From Przewalskia tangutica (taxonomy: Eukaryota > Streptophyta > Magnoliopsida > Solanales > Solanaceae): a DNA stretch of 64,000 nucleotides. Numbering within the stretch: position 1 is the stretch's first letter; the number at the start of each line of letters is the position of its first letter. The notes under the pieces are model-generated. The model had not been told where the DNA came from, ran no database searches, and saw only the letters and a program-made list of their open reading frames with translations. The DNA lies in assembly GCA_029844215.1 (NCBI GenBank), contig CM056724.1, positions 91,221,093 to 91,285,092 of the forward strand, written 5' to 3'. Shown piece by piece: positions 36,502-48,314 of the stretch. A program made the position numbers and the translations under genes.

Positions 36502-37205
36502 GAATTCACTCCCATCTATTAAACATTAATAGAATTATCTAATAAAATACAATATTTAGTGTGCAATTTTGACTTGTAGAGAGATATTAGAGAGATGGTA
36601 GGAGGATTTGTGAGAAACAAGAAGTGGAAAATAAAGTAATTATAGTTGAGAAATAGGGTTAAAGTATAAATATACTAACTAGAAGTTAAAAATAAATATT
36701 AAGGGGGTAGGGGTTTATGGGTGTCGGGGCAAAAATGGTCGTTACTTGTCGTTGCCACCGACTAATTTCTGCAAAGGGGGATGAGGTCTAGTCCCGTCCA
36801 GAGTTCGAACCCCAATACCGACATTTTTCATCCCATTTTTTAAGGGATTCGAGGCGGCGGCCTACCCACCCATCGACCGCTTTAGTTTTTCCTTAGCACC
36901 ATCAACAAGGTGTAACTTTTTGTTTTTGTCATTAGTTCACGTTACTAATTATCCAAAACCGTGTTGCAACAATCAATTTCAAAGTTTAGACTTCTCGTAT
37001 CATGTTCAACAACATCCTGCACTTACAAAAATATGAAAAGGTGAATATTGATGTTTGTCATGCACTCATGTTCCTTGAACACAAAAATAAAATGCCGCAA
37101 TTGATTTTATTTTTGCACCGATTAATTTCTTGTTTTTCTGGCCTTCATTTGGATTTGCCGCCAGAAATTTTAATCCCCTTATTATTATTGTCGTTATTAT
37201 TAGCA
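36502..37205 (+). repeat. Unit 38a, A head switching to B tail
   Basis: Third copy of the unit 32a arrangement. Stereotyped changes lie at 36855-37130 (CCATCGACCGCTTTAG, AAGGTGTAAC, CTTCTCGTATCATG, ACATCCTGCAC, CACCGATTAATTTC). Confidence 0.9.
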
Positions 37206-37714
37206 AAAAACAGCCCAAGGCCGAGAGCACTACAACAAGGGAGGGAGAATTTTTGCCTTGGAAATAAACTAAGTGTGGGATGAATAAGTCTTGCACTCGG
37301 GGTATTTATAGAAAACAATGGCCAATATCAAGTAAAGTGTGTGGTGAGATTGGGGACAAGTGTGTGTGGGTCCCACCTCCAAGTGTCTACACAAAGAAGA
37401 AGACAAGTGGCTTGCGGCCAGAAGGCCATTCGCCATGACGTGTCTAGCCACTTGTCCCACCATTTCGGCCCACATGGCCACCTAAGCGGGTGACACGTGT
37501 CGCCCCCCTACTCGTCCAAAATATTTCATCTTCCGAAAATATCCGAAATGCCAAAAATCTCTAAAACAAAGTGGGCCCCACAAAACCGTAAATTTCTCCC
37601 GTGGGCCCCACGTGACCGATTCCGGAAATAAAATTCCATAATTCTAATATAATCCAGGAAGTCCAAATACCAAATCTGGAAATCCAATTCCCATTAATGA
37701 ACCTTTTTCCTTCA
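37206..37714 (-). mobile_element. Foreign promoter/LTR-like insert, copy 4
   Basis: At 509 bp the shortest copy. Losses lie at 37290-37440: CACTCGGGGTATTTATAG is shortened, and the double hairpin is replaced by GCGGCCAGAAGGCCATTCGC. The damage sits on the CAG/CTG- and hairpin-rich part, so it may be an assembly error. It shares AATATCAAG with copies 2 and 3. Confidence 0.58.
37303..37310 (-). promoter_or_regulatory. TATA box in insert copy 4
   Basis: TATAAATA is kept although the adjacent C run and downstream AGAG are shortened. Confidence 0.45.
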
Positions 37715-38162
37715 CAAAAACGTGTTGCAACAATCAATTTCAAAGTTTAGACCCTATGTATCATGTTCAACAACATCTGTGCAATTAGAAAAATATGAAA
37801 AGGTGAACATTGATGTTTGTCATGCACTCATGTTCCTTGAACACAAAAAATAAAATGCTGCAATTGATTTTATTTTTGCACCATTTAATTACTTGTTTTT
37901 CTGGCCTTCAATTTGATTTGCCGCAAGAAATTTTAATCCCCTTATTATTATTGTCGTTATTATTAGCAACATTTTTTTGTGTAAAATATTGAGATTAATT
38001 GAATGTTATCCTTATCCTCAAAATGTTTCAAAAATCTTTTTGTGTGATCCTTTCCGTGGGTGGACATCACATTTTTTCAACTTGTTACCAAATTAGGCTT
38101 CACGAGCACCAATTAGATGGAAACGAACAAGATCGGTGAATAATTCAGACTATAAAATAAAT
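37715..38162 (+). repeat. Unit 38b, B tail after insert
   Basis: 448 bp, essentially the same as unit 32b, with none of the losses of 35b. Confidence 0.9.
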
Positions 38163-39067
38163 GAATTCACTCCCATCTATTAAACTTTAATAGAATTATC
38201 AAATAAAATACAATAATTAGTGTGCAATTTCGACTTGTAGAGAGAGAGATTAGAGAGATGGTAGGAAGATTTGTGAGAAACAAGAAGTGGAAAATAAAGT
38301 AATTATAGTTGAGAAATAGGGTTAACGTATAAATATACTAACTTAGAAGTTAAAAATAAATATTAATGGGGTAGGGGGTTTTTGGGGTGTCGGGGGGCAA
38401 AAATGGTCGTTACTTGTCGTTTCCACCGACTAATTTCTGCAAAGGGGGATGAGTTCTAGTACCGTCCAGAATTCGAACCCCAATACCGACATTTTTCAGC
38501 CCATTTTTTAAGGGAGTCGAGGTGGGGGCCTACCCGACCCATTGGGCCACCTTAGTTTTTCCTCAGCACCATCAACAAGCAGGTAACTTTTTGTTTTTTG
38601 TCAGTAGTTCACGTTACTAATTGTCCAAAACCGTGTTACAGCAATCAATTTCAAAGTTTAGACCCTCTGTATCATGTTCAACAACATCTGTGCCATTAGA
38701 AAAAGATGAAAAGGTGAACATTGATTTTTGTCATGCACTTATGTTCCTTGAACACAAAAAATAAAATGCTGCAATTGATTTTATTTTTGCACGATTAATT
38801 ACCTATTTTCCGCCTTTATTTGGATTTGCCGCGTAAATTTTGATCCTTATTATTAATGTCGTTATTATTAGCAACGCTATTTTTTTGTAAAATATTGAGA
38901 TTAATAGATTGATATCCTTATCCTCAAAATGTTTCACAAATCTTTCTATGTGATCCTTTCCGTAGGTGGACATCACATTTTGCAACTTGTTACCAAATTA
39001 GGCTTCACGAGCACCAATTAGATGGAAACGAACGTGATCGGTGAGTAATTCAGACTATAAAATAAAT
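38163..39067 (+). repeat. Unit 39, mosaic type A
   Basis: The head is like units 33 and 36 (GGTTAACG). The middle matches unit 21 (AGTACCGTCCAGAATTCG, extra GAATTC at 38469) and then unit 27 (GTGTTACAGCAATC, CATGCACTTATG). The tail returns to the GTAAAATATTG subfamily. Stereotyped changes lie at 38790-38885. Confidence 0.9.
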
Positions 39068-39987
39068 GAATTCACACCCATTTTTTAAAATTTAATAGAA
39101 TTATCAAATAAAATACAATATTTAGTGTGCAATTTAGACTTGTAGAGAGAGATTAGAGAGATGATAGGAAGATTTGTGAGAAATATGAAGAGGAAAATGA
39201 AGTAATTAAGGTTGAGAAATAGGTTTAAAGAGTGAATATACTAACTTAGAAGTTAAAAATAAATATTAAGGGGGTAGGGGGTTTATAGGATGTCGCTCGC
39301 CAAAATGGCCATTACTAGACGTTACAACGCTAAAATCGAAAGACTAATTTCTCGCAGCGGTATGTGCTCTAGTCCCGCCCCGAGTTCGAACCCAAATACC
39401 GACATTTTTCATCCAATTTTTTGAGCGGATCGGGGCGTGGGGAGACCGACCATCGCATCGCCTTTTAGTTGTTCCTCAGACCATCAACAAGCGGGTAACA
39501 TTATGTTTTTTGTCATTAGTTCATGTTACTAATTGTCCAAAAACGTGTTGCAACAATCAATTTCAAAGTTTAGACCCTCTGTATCATGTTCAACAACATC
39601 TGTGCACTTAGAAAAATAAGAAAAGGTGAACATTGATGTTTGTCATGCACTCATGTTCCTTGAACACAAAAAATAAAATGTTGCAATTGATTTTATTTTT
39701 GCACAAGTTAATTACTTGTTTTTGTGGCCTTCATTTGGATTTGCCGCCAGAAATTTTAATCCCCTTATTATTATTGTCGTTATTATTAGCAACGTTTTTT
39801 TTTTGTGTCAAATATTGAGATTAATTGAATGCTATCCTTATCCTCAAAATGTTTCACAAATCTATCTATGTGATCCTTTCCGTGGGTGGACATCGCATTT
39901 TACAATTTGTTACCAAATTAGGCTTCACGAGCACCAATTAGATGGAAACGAACAAGATCGGTGAATAATTCAGACTATAAAATAAAT
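39068..39987 (+). repeat. Unit 40, type B with 17-bp deletion
   Basis: Deletion joint at 39342/39343. Stereotyped changes lie at 39290-39485 (GTTACAACGC, CTCGCAGCGGTATG, CCATCGCATCGCC). Its tail matches unit 34. Confidence 0.9.
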
Positions 39988-40895
39988 GAATTCACTCCCA
40001 TCTATTAAACATTAATAGAATTATCTAATAAAATACAATATTTAGTGTGCAATTTTGACTTGTAGAGAGATATTAGAGAGATGGTAGGAGGATTTGTGAG
40101 AAACAAGAAGTGGAAAATAAAGTAATTATAGTTGAGAAATAGGGTTAAAGTATAAATATACTAACTAGAAGTTAAAAATAAATATTAAGGGGGTAGGGGG
40201 TTTATGGGTGTCAGGGGGCAAAAATGGTCGTTACTTGTCGTTGCCACCGACTAATTTCTGCAAAGGGGGATGAGTTCTAGTCCCGTCCAGAGTTCGAACC
40301 CCAATACCGACATTTTTCATCCCATTTTTTAAGGGATTCGAGGCGGCGGCCTACCCGACCCATTGGACCGCCTTAGTTTTTCCTTAGCACCATCAACAAG
40401 CAGGTAACTTTTTGTTTTTTGTCATTAGTTCACGTTACTAATTATCCAAAACCGTGTTGCAACAATCAATTTCAAAGTTTAGAACTTCTGTATCATGTTC
40501 AACAACATCTGTGCACTTAGAAAAATATAAAAAGGTGAACATTGATGTTTGTCATGCACTCATGTTCCTTGAACACAAAAAATAAAATGATGCAATTGAT
40601 TTTATTTTTGCACCAGTTAATTACTTGTTTTTGTGGCCTTCATTTGGATTTGCCGCCAGAAATTTTAAACCCCTTATTATTATTGTCGTTATTATTAGCA
40701 ACATTTTTTTTGTGTCAAATATTGAGATTAATTGAATGCTATCCTTATCCTCAAAATGTTTCAAAAATCTTTCTATGTGATCCTTTCCGTGGGTGGACAT
40801 CACATTTTTTCAACTTGTTACCAAATTAGGCTTCACGAGCACCAATTAGATGGAAACAAACAAGATCGGTGAATAGTTCAGACTATAAAATAAAT
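39988..40895 (+). repeat. Unit 41, A head/B tail hybrid without insert
   Basis: Head as in units 35a and 38a (AAGGGATTCGAGGCGG). It then has a B tail of the ACATTTTTTTTGTGTC kind and continues normally past TTATTATTAGCA, so it is an insert-free version of the hybrid unit. ATTTTAAACCCC is private. Confidence 0.92.
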
Positions 40896-41807
40896 GAATT
40901 CACTCCCATCTATTAAACTTTAATAGAATTATCAAATAAAATACAATATTTAGTGTGCAATTTCGACTTGTACAGAGAGAGATTAGAGAGATGGTAGAAA
41001 GATTTGTGAGAAACAAGAAGTGGAAAATAAAGTAATTATAGTTGAGAAATAGGGTTAAAGTAGAAATATACTAACTTAGAAATTAAAAATAAATATTAAG
41101 GGGGTAGGGGGTTTATGGGGTGTCGGGGGGCAAAAATGGTCGTTACTTGTCGTTGCCATCGACTAATTTCTGCAAAGTGGGATGAGTTATAGTCCCGTCC
41201 AGAGTTCGAACCCCAATACCGACATTTTTCATCCCATTTTTTAAGGGAGTCGAGGCGGGGGCCTACCCGACCCATTGGGCCGCCTTAGTTTTTCCTCAGC
41301 ACCATCAACAAGCAGGTAACTTTTTGTTTATTGTCAGTAGTTCACGTTACTAATTGTCCAAGACCGTGTTGCAACAATCAATTTCAAAGTTTAGACCCTC
41401 TGTATCATGTTCAACAACATATGTGCCATTAGAAAAAGATGAAAAGGTGAACATTGATTTTTGTCATGCACTCATGTTCCTTGAACACAAAAAATAAAAT
41501 GCTGCAATTGATTTTATTTTTGCACCAGTTAATTACATGTTTTTCTGGCCTTCATTTGGATTTGCCGCCAGAAATTTTGATCCCCTTATTATTAATGTCG
41601 TTATTATTAGCAACGGTATTTGTTTTGTCAAATATTGAGATTAATTGAATGATATCCTTATCCTCAAAATATTTCACAAATCTTTCTATGTGATCCTTTC
41701 CGTGGGTGGACATCACATTTTGCAACTTGTTACCAAATTAGGCTTCACGAGCACCAATTAGATGGAAACGAACATGATCGGTGAGTAATTCAGACTATAA
41801 AATAAAT
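40896..41807 (+). repeat. Unit 42, type A
   Basis: A unit with GTACAGAGAG, GTAGAAATATAC and GTTTATTGTCAG. Four-tract G motif at 41100-41130. Confidence 0.92.
41100..41130 (+). other. G-quadruplex-type motif of A units
   Basis: Tracts of 5, 5, 4 and 6 G with loops TA, TTTAT and TGTC. Equivalent motifs lie at 5786, 7636, 9482, 11308, 13150, 14995, 42952, 44808, 45719 and 60360. B units have only the first two tracts. Confidence 0.7.
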
Positions 41808-42747
41808 GAATTCACACCCATTTTTTAAACTTTAATAGAATTATCAAATAAAATACAATATTTAGTATGCAATTTAGACTTGTAGAGAAAGATTAGAGAT
41901 GATAGGAAGATTTGTGAGAAATATGAAGAGGAAAATGAAGTAATTATGGTTGAGAAATAGGTTTAAAGAGTGAATATACTAACTTAGAAGTTAAAAATAA
42001 ATATTAAGGGGGTAGGGGGTTTATAGGATGTCGTTCGCCAAAATGGCCATTACTAGACGTTGCCAACGGCTAAAATCGAAAGTGATTGTTTGTGCAACGA
42101 CTAATTTCTACAAAGGGGGATGTGCTCTAGTCCCGTCCCGAGTTCGAACCGAAATACCGACATCTTTCATCCAATTTTTTTGAGCGGATCGGGGCAGGGG
42201 GTCGACCCGGCCTACTTTACCGCCTTAGTTGTTCCTCAGCACCATCAATAAGCAGGTAACATTATGTTTTTTGTCATTAGTTCATGTTACTAATTGTCCA
42301 AAAACGTGTTGCAACAATCAATTTCAATGTTTAGACCCTCTGTATCATGTTCAACAACATCTGTGCACTTAGAAAAATATGAAAAGGTGAACATTGATGT
42401 TTGTCATGCACTCATGTACCTTGAACACAAAAAATAAAATGCTGCAATTGATTTTATTTTTGCACCAGTTAATTACTTGTTTTTCTTGCCTTCATTTGGA
42501 TTTGCCGCCATAAATTTTAATCCCCTTATTATTATTGTCGTTATTATTAGCAACATTTTTTTTGTGTCAAATATTGAGATTAATTGAATGCTATCCTTAT
42601 CCTCAAAATGTTTCAAAAATCTTTCTATGTGATCCTTTCCGTGGGTGGACATCAAATTTTTTCAACTTGTTACCAAATTAGGCTTCACGAGCACCAATTA
42701 GATGGAAACAAACAAGATCGGTGAATAGTTCAGACTATAAAATAAAT
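41808..42747 (+). repeat. Unit 43, type B
   Basis: B unit with TTTAGTATGCAATT, TTTCTACAAAGG, GAACCGAAATACC and CATCTTTCATCC. The last two are shared only with unit 45. Confidence 0.92.
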
Positions 42748-43659
42748 GAATTCACTCCCATCTATTAAACTTTAATAGAATTATCAAATAAAATACAATA
42801 TTTAGTGTGCAATTTCGACTTGTAGAGAGAGAGATTAGAGAGATGGTAGGAAGATTTGTGAGAAACAAGAAGTGGAAAATAAAGTAATTATAATTGAGAA
42901 ATAGGGTTAAAGTAGAAATATACTAACTTAGAAGTTAAAAATAAATATTAAGGGGGTAGGGGGTTTATGGGGTGTCGGGGGGCAAAAATGGTCGTTACTT
43001 GTCGTTGCCACCGACTAATTTCTGCAAAGGGGGATGAGTTCTAGTCCCGTCCAGAGTTCGAACCCCAATACCGACATTTTTCATCCCATTTTTTAAGGGA
43101 GTCGAGGTGGGGGCCTACCCGACCCATTGGGCCGCCTTAGTTTTTCCTCAGCACCATCAACAAGCAGGTAACTTTTTGTTTATTGTCAGTAGTTCACGTT
43201 ACTAATTGTCCAAGTCCGTGTTGCAACAATCAATTTCAAAGTTTAGACCCTCTGTATCATGTTCAACAACATATGTGCCATTAGAAAAAGATGAAAAGGT
43301 GAACATTGATTTTTGTCATGCACTCATGTTCCTTGAACACAAAAAATAAAATGCGGCAATTGATTTTATTTTTGCACCAGTTAATTACCAGTTTTTCTGG
43401 CCTTCATTTGGATTTGCCGCCAGAAATTTTGATCCCCTTATTATTAATGTCGTTATTATTAGCAACGGTATTTGTTTTGTCAAATATTGAGATTAATTGA
43501 ATGATATCCTTATCCTCAAAATATTTCACAAATCTTTCTATGTGATCCTTTCCGTGGGTGGACATCACATTTTGCAACTTGTTACCAAATTAGGCTTCAC
43601 GAGCACCAATTAGATGGAAACGAACATGATCGGTGAGTAATTCAGACTATAAAATAAAT
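42748..43659 (+). repeat. Unit 44, type A
   Basis: Sister of unit 42 with a G motif at 42952-42982. It has ATAATTGAGAAATAGGG, GTCCAAGTCCGTG and a GCGGCAATTG tail. Confidence 0.92.
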
Positions 43660-44603
43660 GAATTCACACCCATTTTTTAAACTTTAATAGAATTATCAAA
43701 TAAAATACAATATTTAGTATGTAATTTGGACTTGTAGAGAGAAATATTAGAGAGATGATAGGAAGATTTGTGAGAAATATGAAGAGGAAAATGAAGTAAT
43801 TATGGTTGAGAAATAGGTTTAAAGAGTGAATATACTAACTTAGAAGTTAAAAATAAATATTAAGGGGGTAGGGAGTTTATAGGATGTCGTTCGCCAAAAT
43901 GGCCATTACTAGACGTTGCCAACGGCTAAAATCGAAAGTGATTGTTTGTGCAACGACTAATTTCTACAAAGGGGGATGTGCTCTAGTCTCGTCCCGAGTT
44001 CGAACCGAAATACCGACATCTTTCATCCAATTTTTTTGAGCGGATCGGGGCAGGGGGTCGACCCGGCCTACTTTACCGCCTTAGTTGTTCCTCAGCACCA
44101 TCAACAAGCAGGTAACATTATGTTTTTTGTCATTAGTTCATGTTACTAATTGTCCAAAAACGTGTTGCAACAATCAATTTCAAAGTTTAGACCCTCTGTA
44201 TCATGTTCAACAACATCTGTGCACTTAGAAAAATATGAAAAGGTGAACATTGATGTTTGTCATGCACTCATGTTCCTTGAACACAAAAAATAAAATGCTG
44301 CAATTGATTTTATTTTTGCACCAGTTAATTTCTTGTTTTTCTGGCCTTCATTTGGATTTGCCGCCAGAAATTTTAATCCCCTTATTATTATTGTCGTTAT
44401 TATTAGCAACATTTTTTTTGTGTCAAATATTGAGATTAATTGAATGTTATCCTTATCCTCAAAATGTTTCAAAAATCTTTCTATGTGATCCTTTCCGTGG
44501 GTTGACATCGCATTTTTTCAACTTGTTACCAAATTAGGCTTCACGAGCACCAATTAGATGGAAACGAACAAGATCGGTGAATATTTCAGACTATAAAATA
44601 AAT
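43660..44603 (+). repeat. Unit 45, type B
   Basis: Sister of unit 43 in the head (GAACCGAAATACC). Its tail is close to unit 20 (GGGTTGACATCGC, CGGTGAATATTTC), so this is another long-range mosaic. Confidence 0.92.
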
Positions 44604-45514
44604 GAATTCACTCCCATCTATTAAACTTTAATAGAATTATCAAATAAAATACAATATTTAGTGTGCAATTTCGAATTGTAGAGAGAGAGATTAGAGAGAT
44701 GGTAGGAAGATTTGTGAGAAACAAGAAGTGGAAAATAAAGTAATTATAGTTGAGAAATAGGGTTAAAGTAGAAATATACTAACTTAGAAGTTAAAAATAA
44801 ATATTAAGGGGGTAGGGGGTTTATGGGGTGTCGGGGGGCAAAAATGGTCGTTACTTGTCGTTGCCACCGACTAATTTCTGCAAAGGGGGATGAGTTCTAG
44901 TCCCGTCCAGAGTTCGAACCCCAATACCGACATTTTTCATCCCATTTTTTAAGGGAGTCGAGGCGGGGGCCAACCCGACCCATTGGGCCGCCTTAGTTTT
45001 TCCTCAGCACCATCAACAAGCCGGTAACTTTTTGTTTATTGTCAGTAGTTCACGTTACTAATTGTCCAAGACCGTGTTGCAACAATCAATTTCAAAGTTT
45101 AGACCCTCTGTATCATGTTCAACAACATCTGTGCACTTAGAAAAATATGAAAAGGTGAACATTGATGTTTGTCATGCACTCATGTTCCTTGAACACAAAA
45201 AATAAAATGCTGCAATTGATTTTATTTTTGCACCAGTTAATTACTTGTTTTTTTGGCCTTCATTTGGATTTGCCGCCAGAAATTTTAATCCCCTTATTAT
45301 TATTGTCGTTATTATTAGCAACATTTTTTTTGTGTCAAATATTGAGATTAATTCAATGCTATCCTTATCCTCAAAATGTTTCAAAAATCTTTCTATGTGA
45401 TCCTTTCCGTGGGTGGACATCACATTTTGCAACTTGTTACCAAATTAGGCTTCACGAGCACCAATTAGATGGAAACGAACATGATCGGTGAATAGTTCAG
45501 ACTATAAAATAAAT
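44604..45514 (+). repeat. Unit 46, A head/B tail hybrid
   Basis: The switch lies between CAAGACCGTGTTGC and ATCTGTGCACTTAG (about 45068-45138). The end mixes types (CATGATCGGTGAATAGTTC). The next start is AAATTC, so the usual EcoRI site is lost. Confidence 0.92.
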
Positions 45515-45806
45515 AAATTCACTCCCATCTATTAAACTTTAATAGAATTATCAAATAAAATACAATATTTAGTGTGCAATTTCGACTTGTAGAGAGAGAG
45601 ATTAGAGAGATGGTAGGAAGATTTGTGAGAAAGAAGAAGTGGAAAATAAAGTAATTATAGTTGAGAAATAGGGTTAAAGTAGAAATATTCTAACTTAGAA
45701 GTTAAAAATAAATATTAAGGGGGTAGGGGGTTTATGGGGTGTCGGGGGGCAAAAATGGTCGTTACTTGTCGTTGCCACCGACTAATTTCTGCAAAGGGGG
45801 ATGAGT
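45515..45806 (+). repeat. Unit 47a, truncated A head
   Basis: A head with a G motif at 45719-45749. It breaks inside GGGGGATGAG, where the next bases come from the head of a B unit. Confidence 0.9.
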
Positions 45807-46440
45807 GAATACGAAGAGGAAAATGAAGTAATTATGGTTGAGAAATAGGTTTAAAGAGTGAATATACTCACTTAGAAGTTAAAAATAAATATTAAGGGGG
45901 TAGGGGGTTTATAGGATGTCGTTCGCCAAAATGGCCATTACTAGACGTTGCCAACGGCTAAAATCGAAAGTGATTGTTTGTGCAACGACTAATTTCTGCA
46001 AAGGGGGATGTGCTCTAGTCCCGTCCCGAGTTCGAACCCAAATACCGACATTTTTCATCCAATTTTTTTGAGCGGATCGGGGTTGGGGGACGACCCGGCC
46101 TACTGAACCGCCTTAGTTGTTCCTCAGCACCATCAACAAACAGGTAACATTATGTTTTTTGTCATTAGTTCATGTTACGAATTGTCCAAAAACGTGTTGC
46201 AACAATCAATTTCAAAGTTTAGACCCTCTGTATCATGTTCAACAACATCTGTGCACTTAGAAAAATATGAAAAGGTGAACATTGATGTTTGTCATGCACT
46301 CATGTTCCTTGAACACAAAAAATAAAATGCTGCAATTGATTTTATTTTTGCACCAGTTAATTTCTTGTTTTTCTGGCCTTCATTTGGATTTGCCGCCAGA
46401 AATTTTAATCCCCTTATTATTATTGTTGTTATTATTAGCA
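45807..46440 (+). repeat. Unit 47b, B body before insert
   Basis: Starts at GAATACGAAGAGG. Diagnostic changes are CTCACTTAG, GGGGTTGGGGGACG, TACTGAACCGCC, CAAACAGGTAAC and GTTACGAATTG. The same set recurs at 49185-49813. It stops at the insert after TTATTATTAGCA. Confidence 0.92.
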
Positions 46441-46964
46441 AAAAACAGCCCAAGGCCGAGAGCACTACAACAAGGGAGGGAGAATTTTTGCCTTGGAAAT
46501 AAACTAAGTGTGGGATGAATAAGTCTTGCACTCAATGGGGGTATTTATAGAGAAAACAATGGCCAAGATCAAGGAAAGTGTGTGGTGAGATTGGGGGACA
46601 AGTGTGTGTGGGTCCCACCCTCCAAGTGTCTACACAAAGAAGAAGACAAGTGGCTTGCCACTTGTAAGGCCATTTCGGCCAAGGGACAAGTGTCTAGCCA
46701 CTTGTCCCACCATTTCGGCCCACATGGCCACCTAAGCGGGTGACACGTGTCGCCCCCCTACTCGTCCAAAATATTTCATCTTCCGAAAATATCCGAAATG
46801 CCAAAAATCTCTAAAACAAAGTGGGCCCCACAAAACCGTAAATTTCTCCCGTGGGCCCCACGTGACCGATTCCGGAAATAAAATTTCATAATTCTAATAT
46901 AATCCAGGAAGTCCAAATACCAAATCTGGGAATCCAATTCCCATTAATGAACCTTTTTCCTTCA
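46441..46964 (-). mobile_element. Foreign promoter/LTR-like insert, copy 5
   Basis: 524 bp with the same joints as the others. It keeps both hairpins intact (GCCACTTGT) as in copy 1, but has AAGATCAAGGAAAG and CTCAATGGGGG. It lies 9 kb from copy 4 and is the best-preserved reference copy together with copy 1. Confidence 0.6.
46542..46549 (-). promoter_or_regulatory. TATA box in insert copy 5
   Basis: TATAAATA on the minus strand. The C run after it is interrupted (CCCCCATTGAG) compared with copy 1. Confidence 0.5.
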
Positions 46965-47412
46965 CAAAAACGTGTTGCAACAATCAATTTCAAAGTTTAG
47001 ACCCTCTGTATCATGTTCAACAACATCTGTGCACTTAGAAAAATATGAAAAGGTGAACATTGATGTTTGTCATGCACTCATGTTCCTTGAACACAAAAAA
47101 TAAAATGCTGCAATTGATTTTATTTTTGCACCATTTAATTACTTGTTTTTCTGGCCTTCAATTGGATTTGCCGCAAGAAATTTTAATCCCATTATTATTA
47201 TTGTCGTTATTATTAGAAACATTTTTTTGTGTAAAATATTGAGATTAATTGAATGATATCCTTATCCTCAAAATGTTTCAAAAATCTTTTTATGTGATCC
47301 TTTCCGTGGGTGGACATCACATTTTTTCAACTTGTTACCAAATTAGGCTTCACGAGCACCAATTAGATGGAAACGAACAAGATCGGTGAATAATTCAGAC
47401 TATAAAATAAAT
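46965..47412 (+). repeat. Unit 47c, B tail after insert
   Basis: Same lineage as the other post-insert tails (CACCATTTAATTAC, CCGCAAGAAATT, GTGTAAAATATTG). It keeps the common CCCTCTGTATC and has TTAGAAACATTTTTTTG. Confidence 0.9.
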
Positions 47413-48314
47413 GAATTCACTCCCATCTATTAAACTTTAATAGAATTATCAAATAAAATACAATAATTAGTGTGCAATTTCGACTTGTAGAGAGAGAGAT
47501 TAGAGAGATGGTAGGAAGATTTGTGAGAAACAAGAAGTGGAAAATAAAGTAATTATAGTTGAGAAATAGGGTTAACGTATAAATATACTAACTTAGATGT
47601 TAAAAATAAATATTAATGGGGTAGGGGTTTATGGGGCCAAAAATGGTCGTTACTTGTCGTTGCCACCGACTAATTTCTGCAAAGGGGGATGAGTTCTAGT
47701 CCCGTCCAGAGTTCGAACCCCAATACCGACATTTTTCATCCCATTTTTAAAGGGAGTCGAGGCGGGGGCCTACCCGACCCATTGGACCGCCTTAGTTTTT
47801 CCTTAGCACCATCAACAAGCAGGTAACTTTTTGTTTTTTGTCATTAGTTCACGTTACTAATTTTACAAAACCGTGTTGCAACAATCAATTTAAAAGTTTA
47901 GACCCTCTGTATCATGTTCTACAACATCTGTGCCATTAGAAAAAGATGAAAAGATGAACATTGATGTTTGTCATGCACTCATGTTCCTTGAACACAAAAA
48001 ATAAAATGTTGCAATTGATTTTATTTTTGCACAAGTTAATTACTTGTTTTTGTGGCCTTCATTTGGATTTGCCGCCAGAAATTTTAATCCCCTTATTATT
48101 ATTGTCGTTATTATTAGCAACGTTTTTTTTTGTGTCAAATATTGAGATTAATTGAATGTTATCCTTATCCTCAAAATGTTTCACAAATCTTTCTATGTGA
48201 TCCTTTCCGTGGGTGGACATCGCATTTTGCAATTTGTTATCAAATTAGGCTTCACGAGCACCAATTAGATGGAAACGAACAAGATCGGTGAATAATTCAG
48301 ACTATAAAATAAAT
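47413..48314 (+). repeat. Unit 48, A head/B tail hybrid
   Basis: A head of the GGTTAACG kind to AAAAGATGAACATTGATG, then a B tail with GCACAAGTTAATTAC and TTTTTGTGGCC. The switch is close to 47960. GGGGTTTATGGGGCCAAAAA has lost part of the G motif. Confidence 0.9.
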
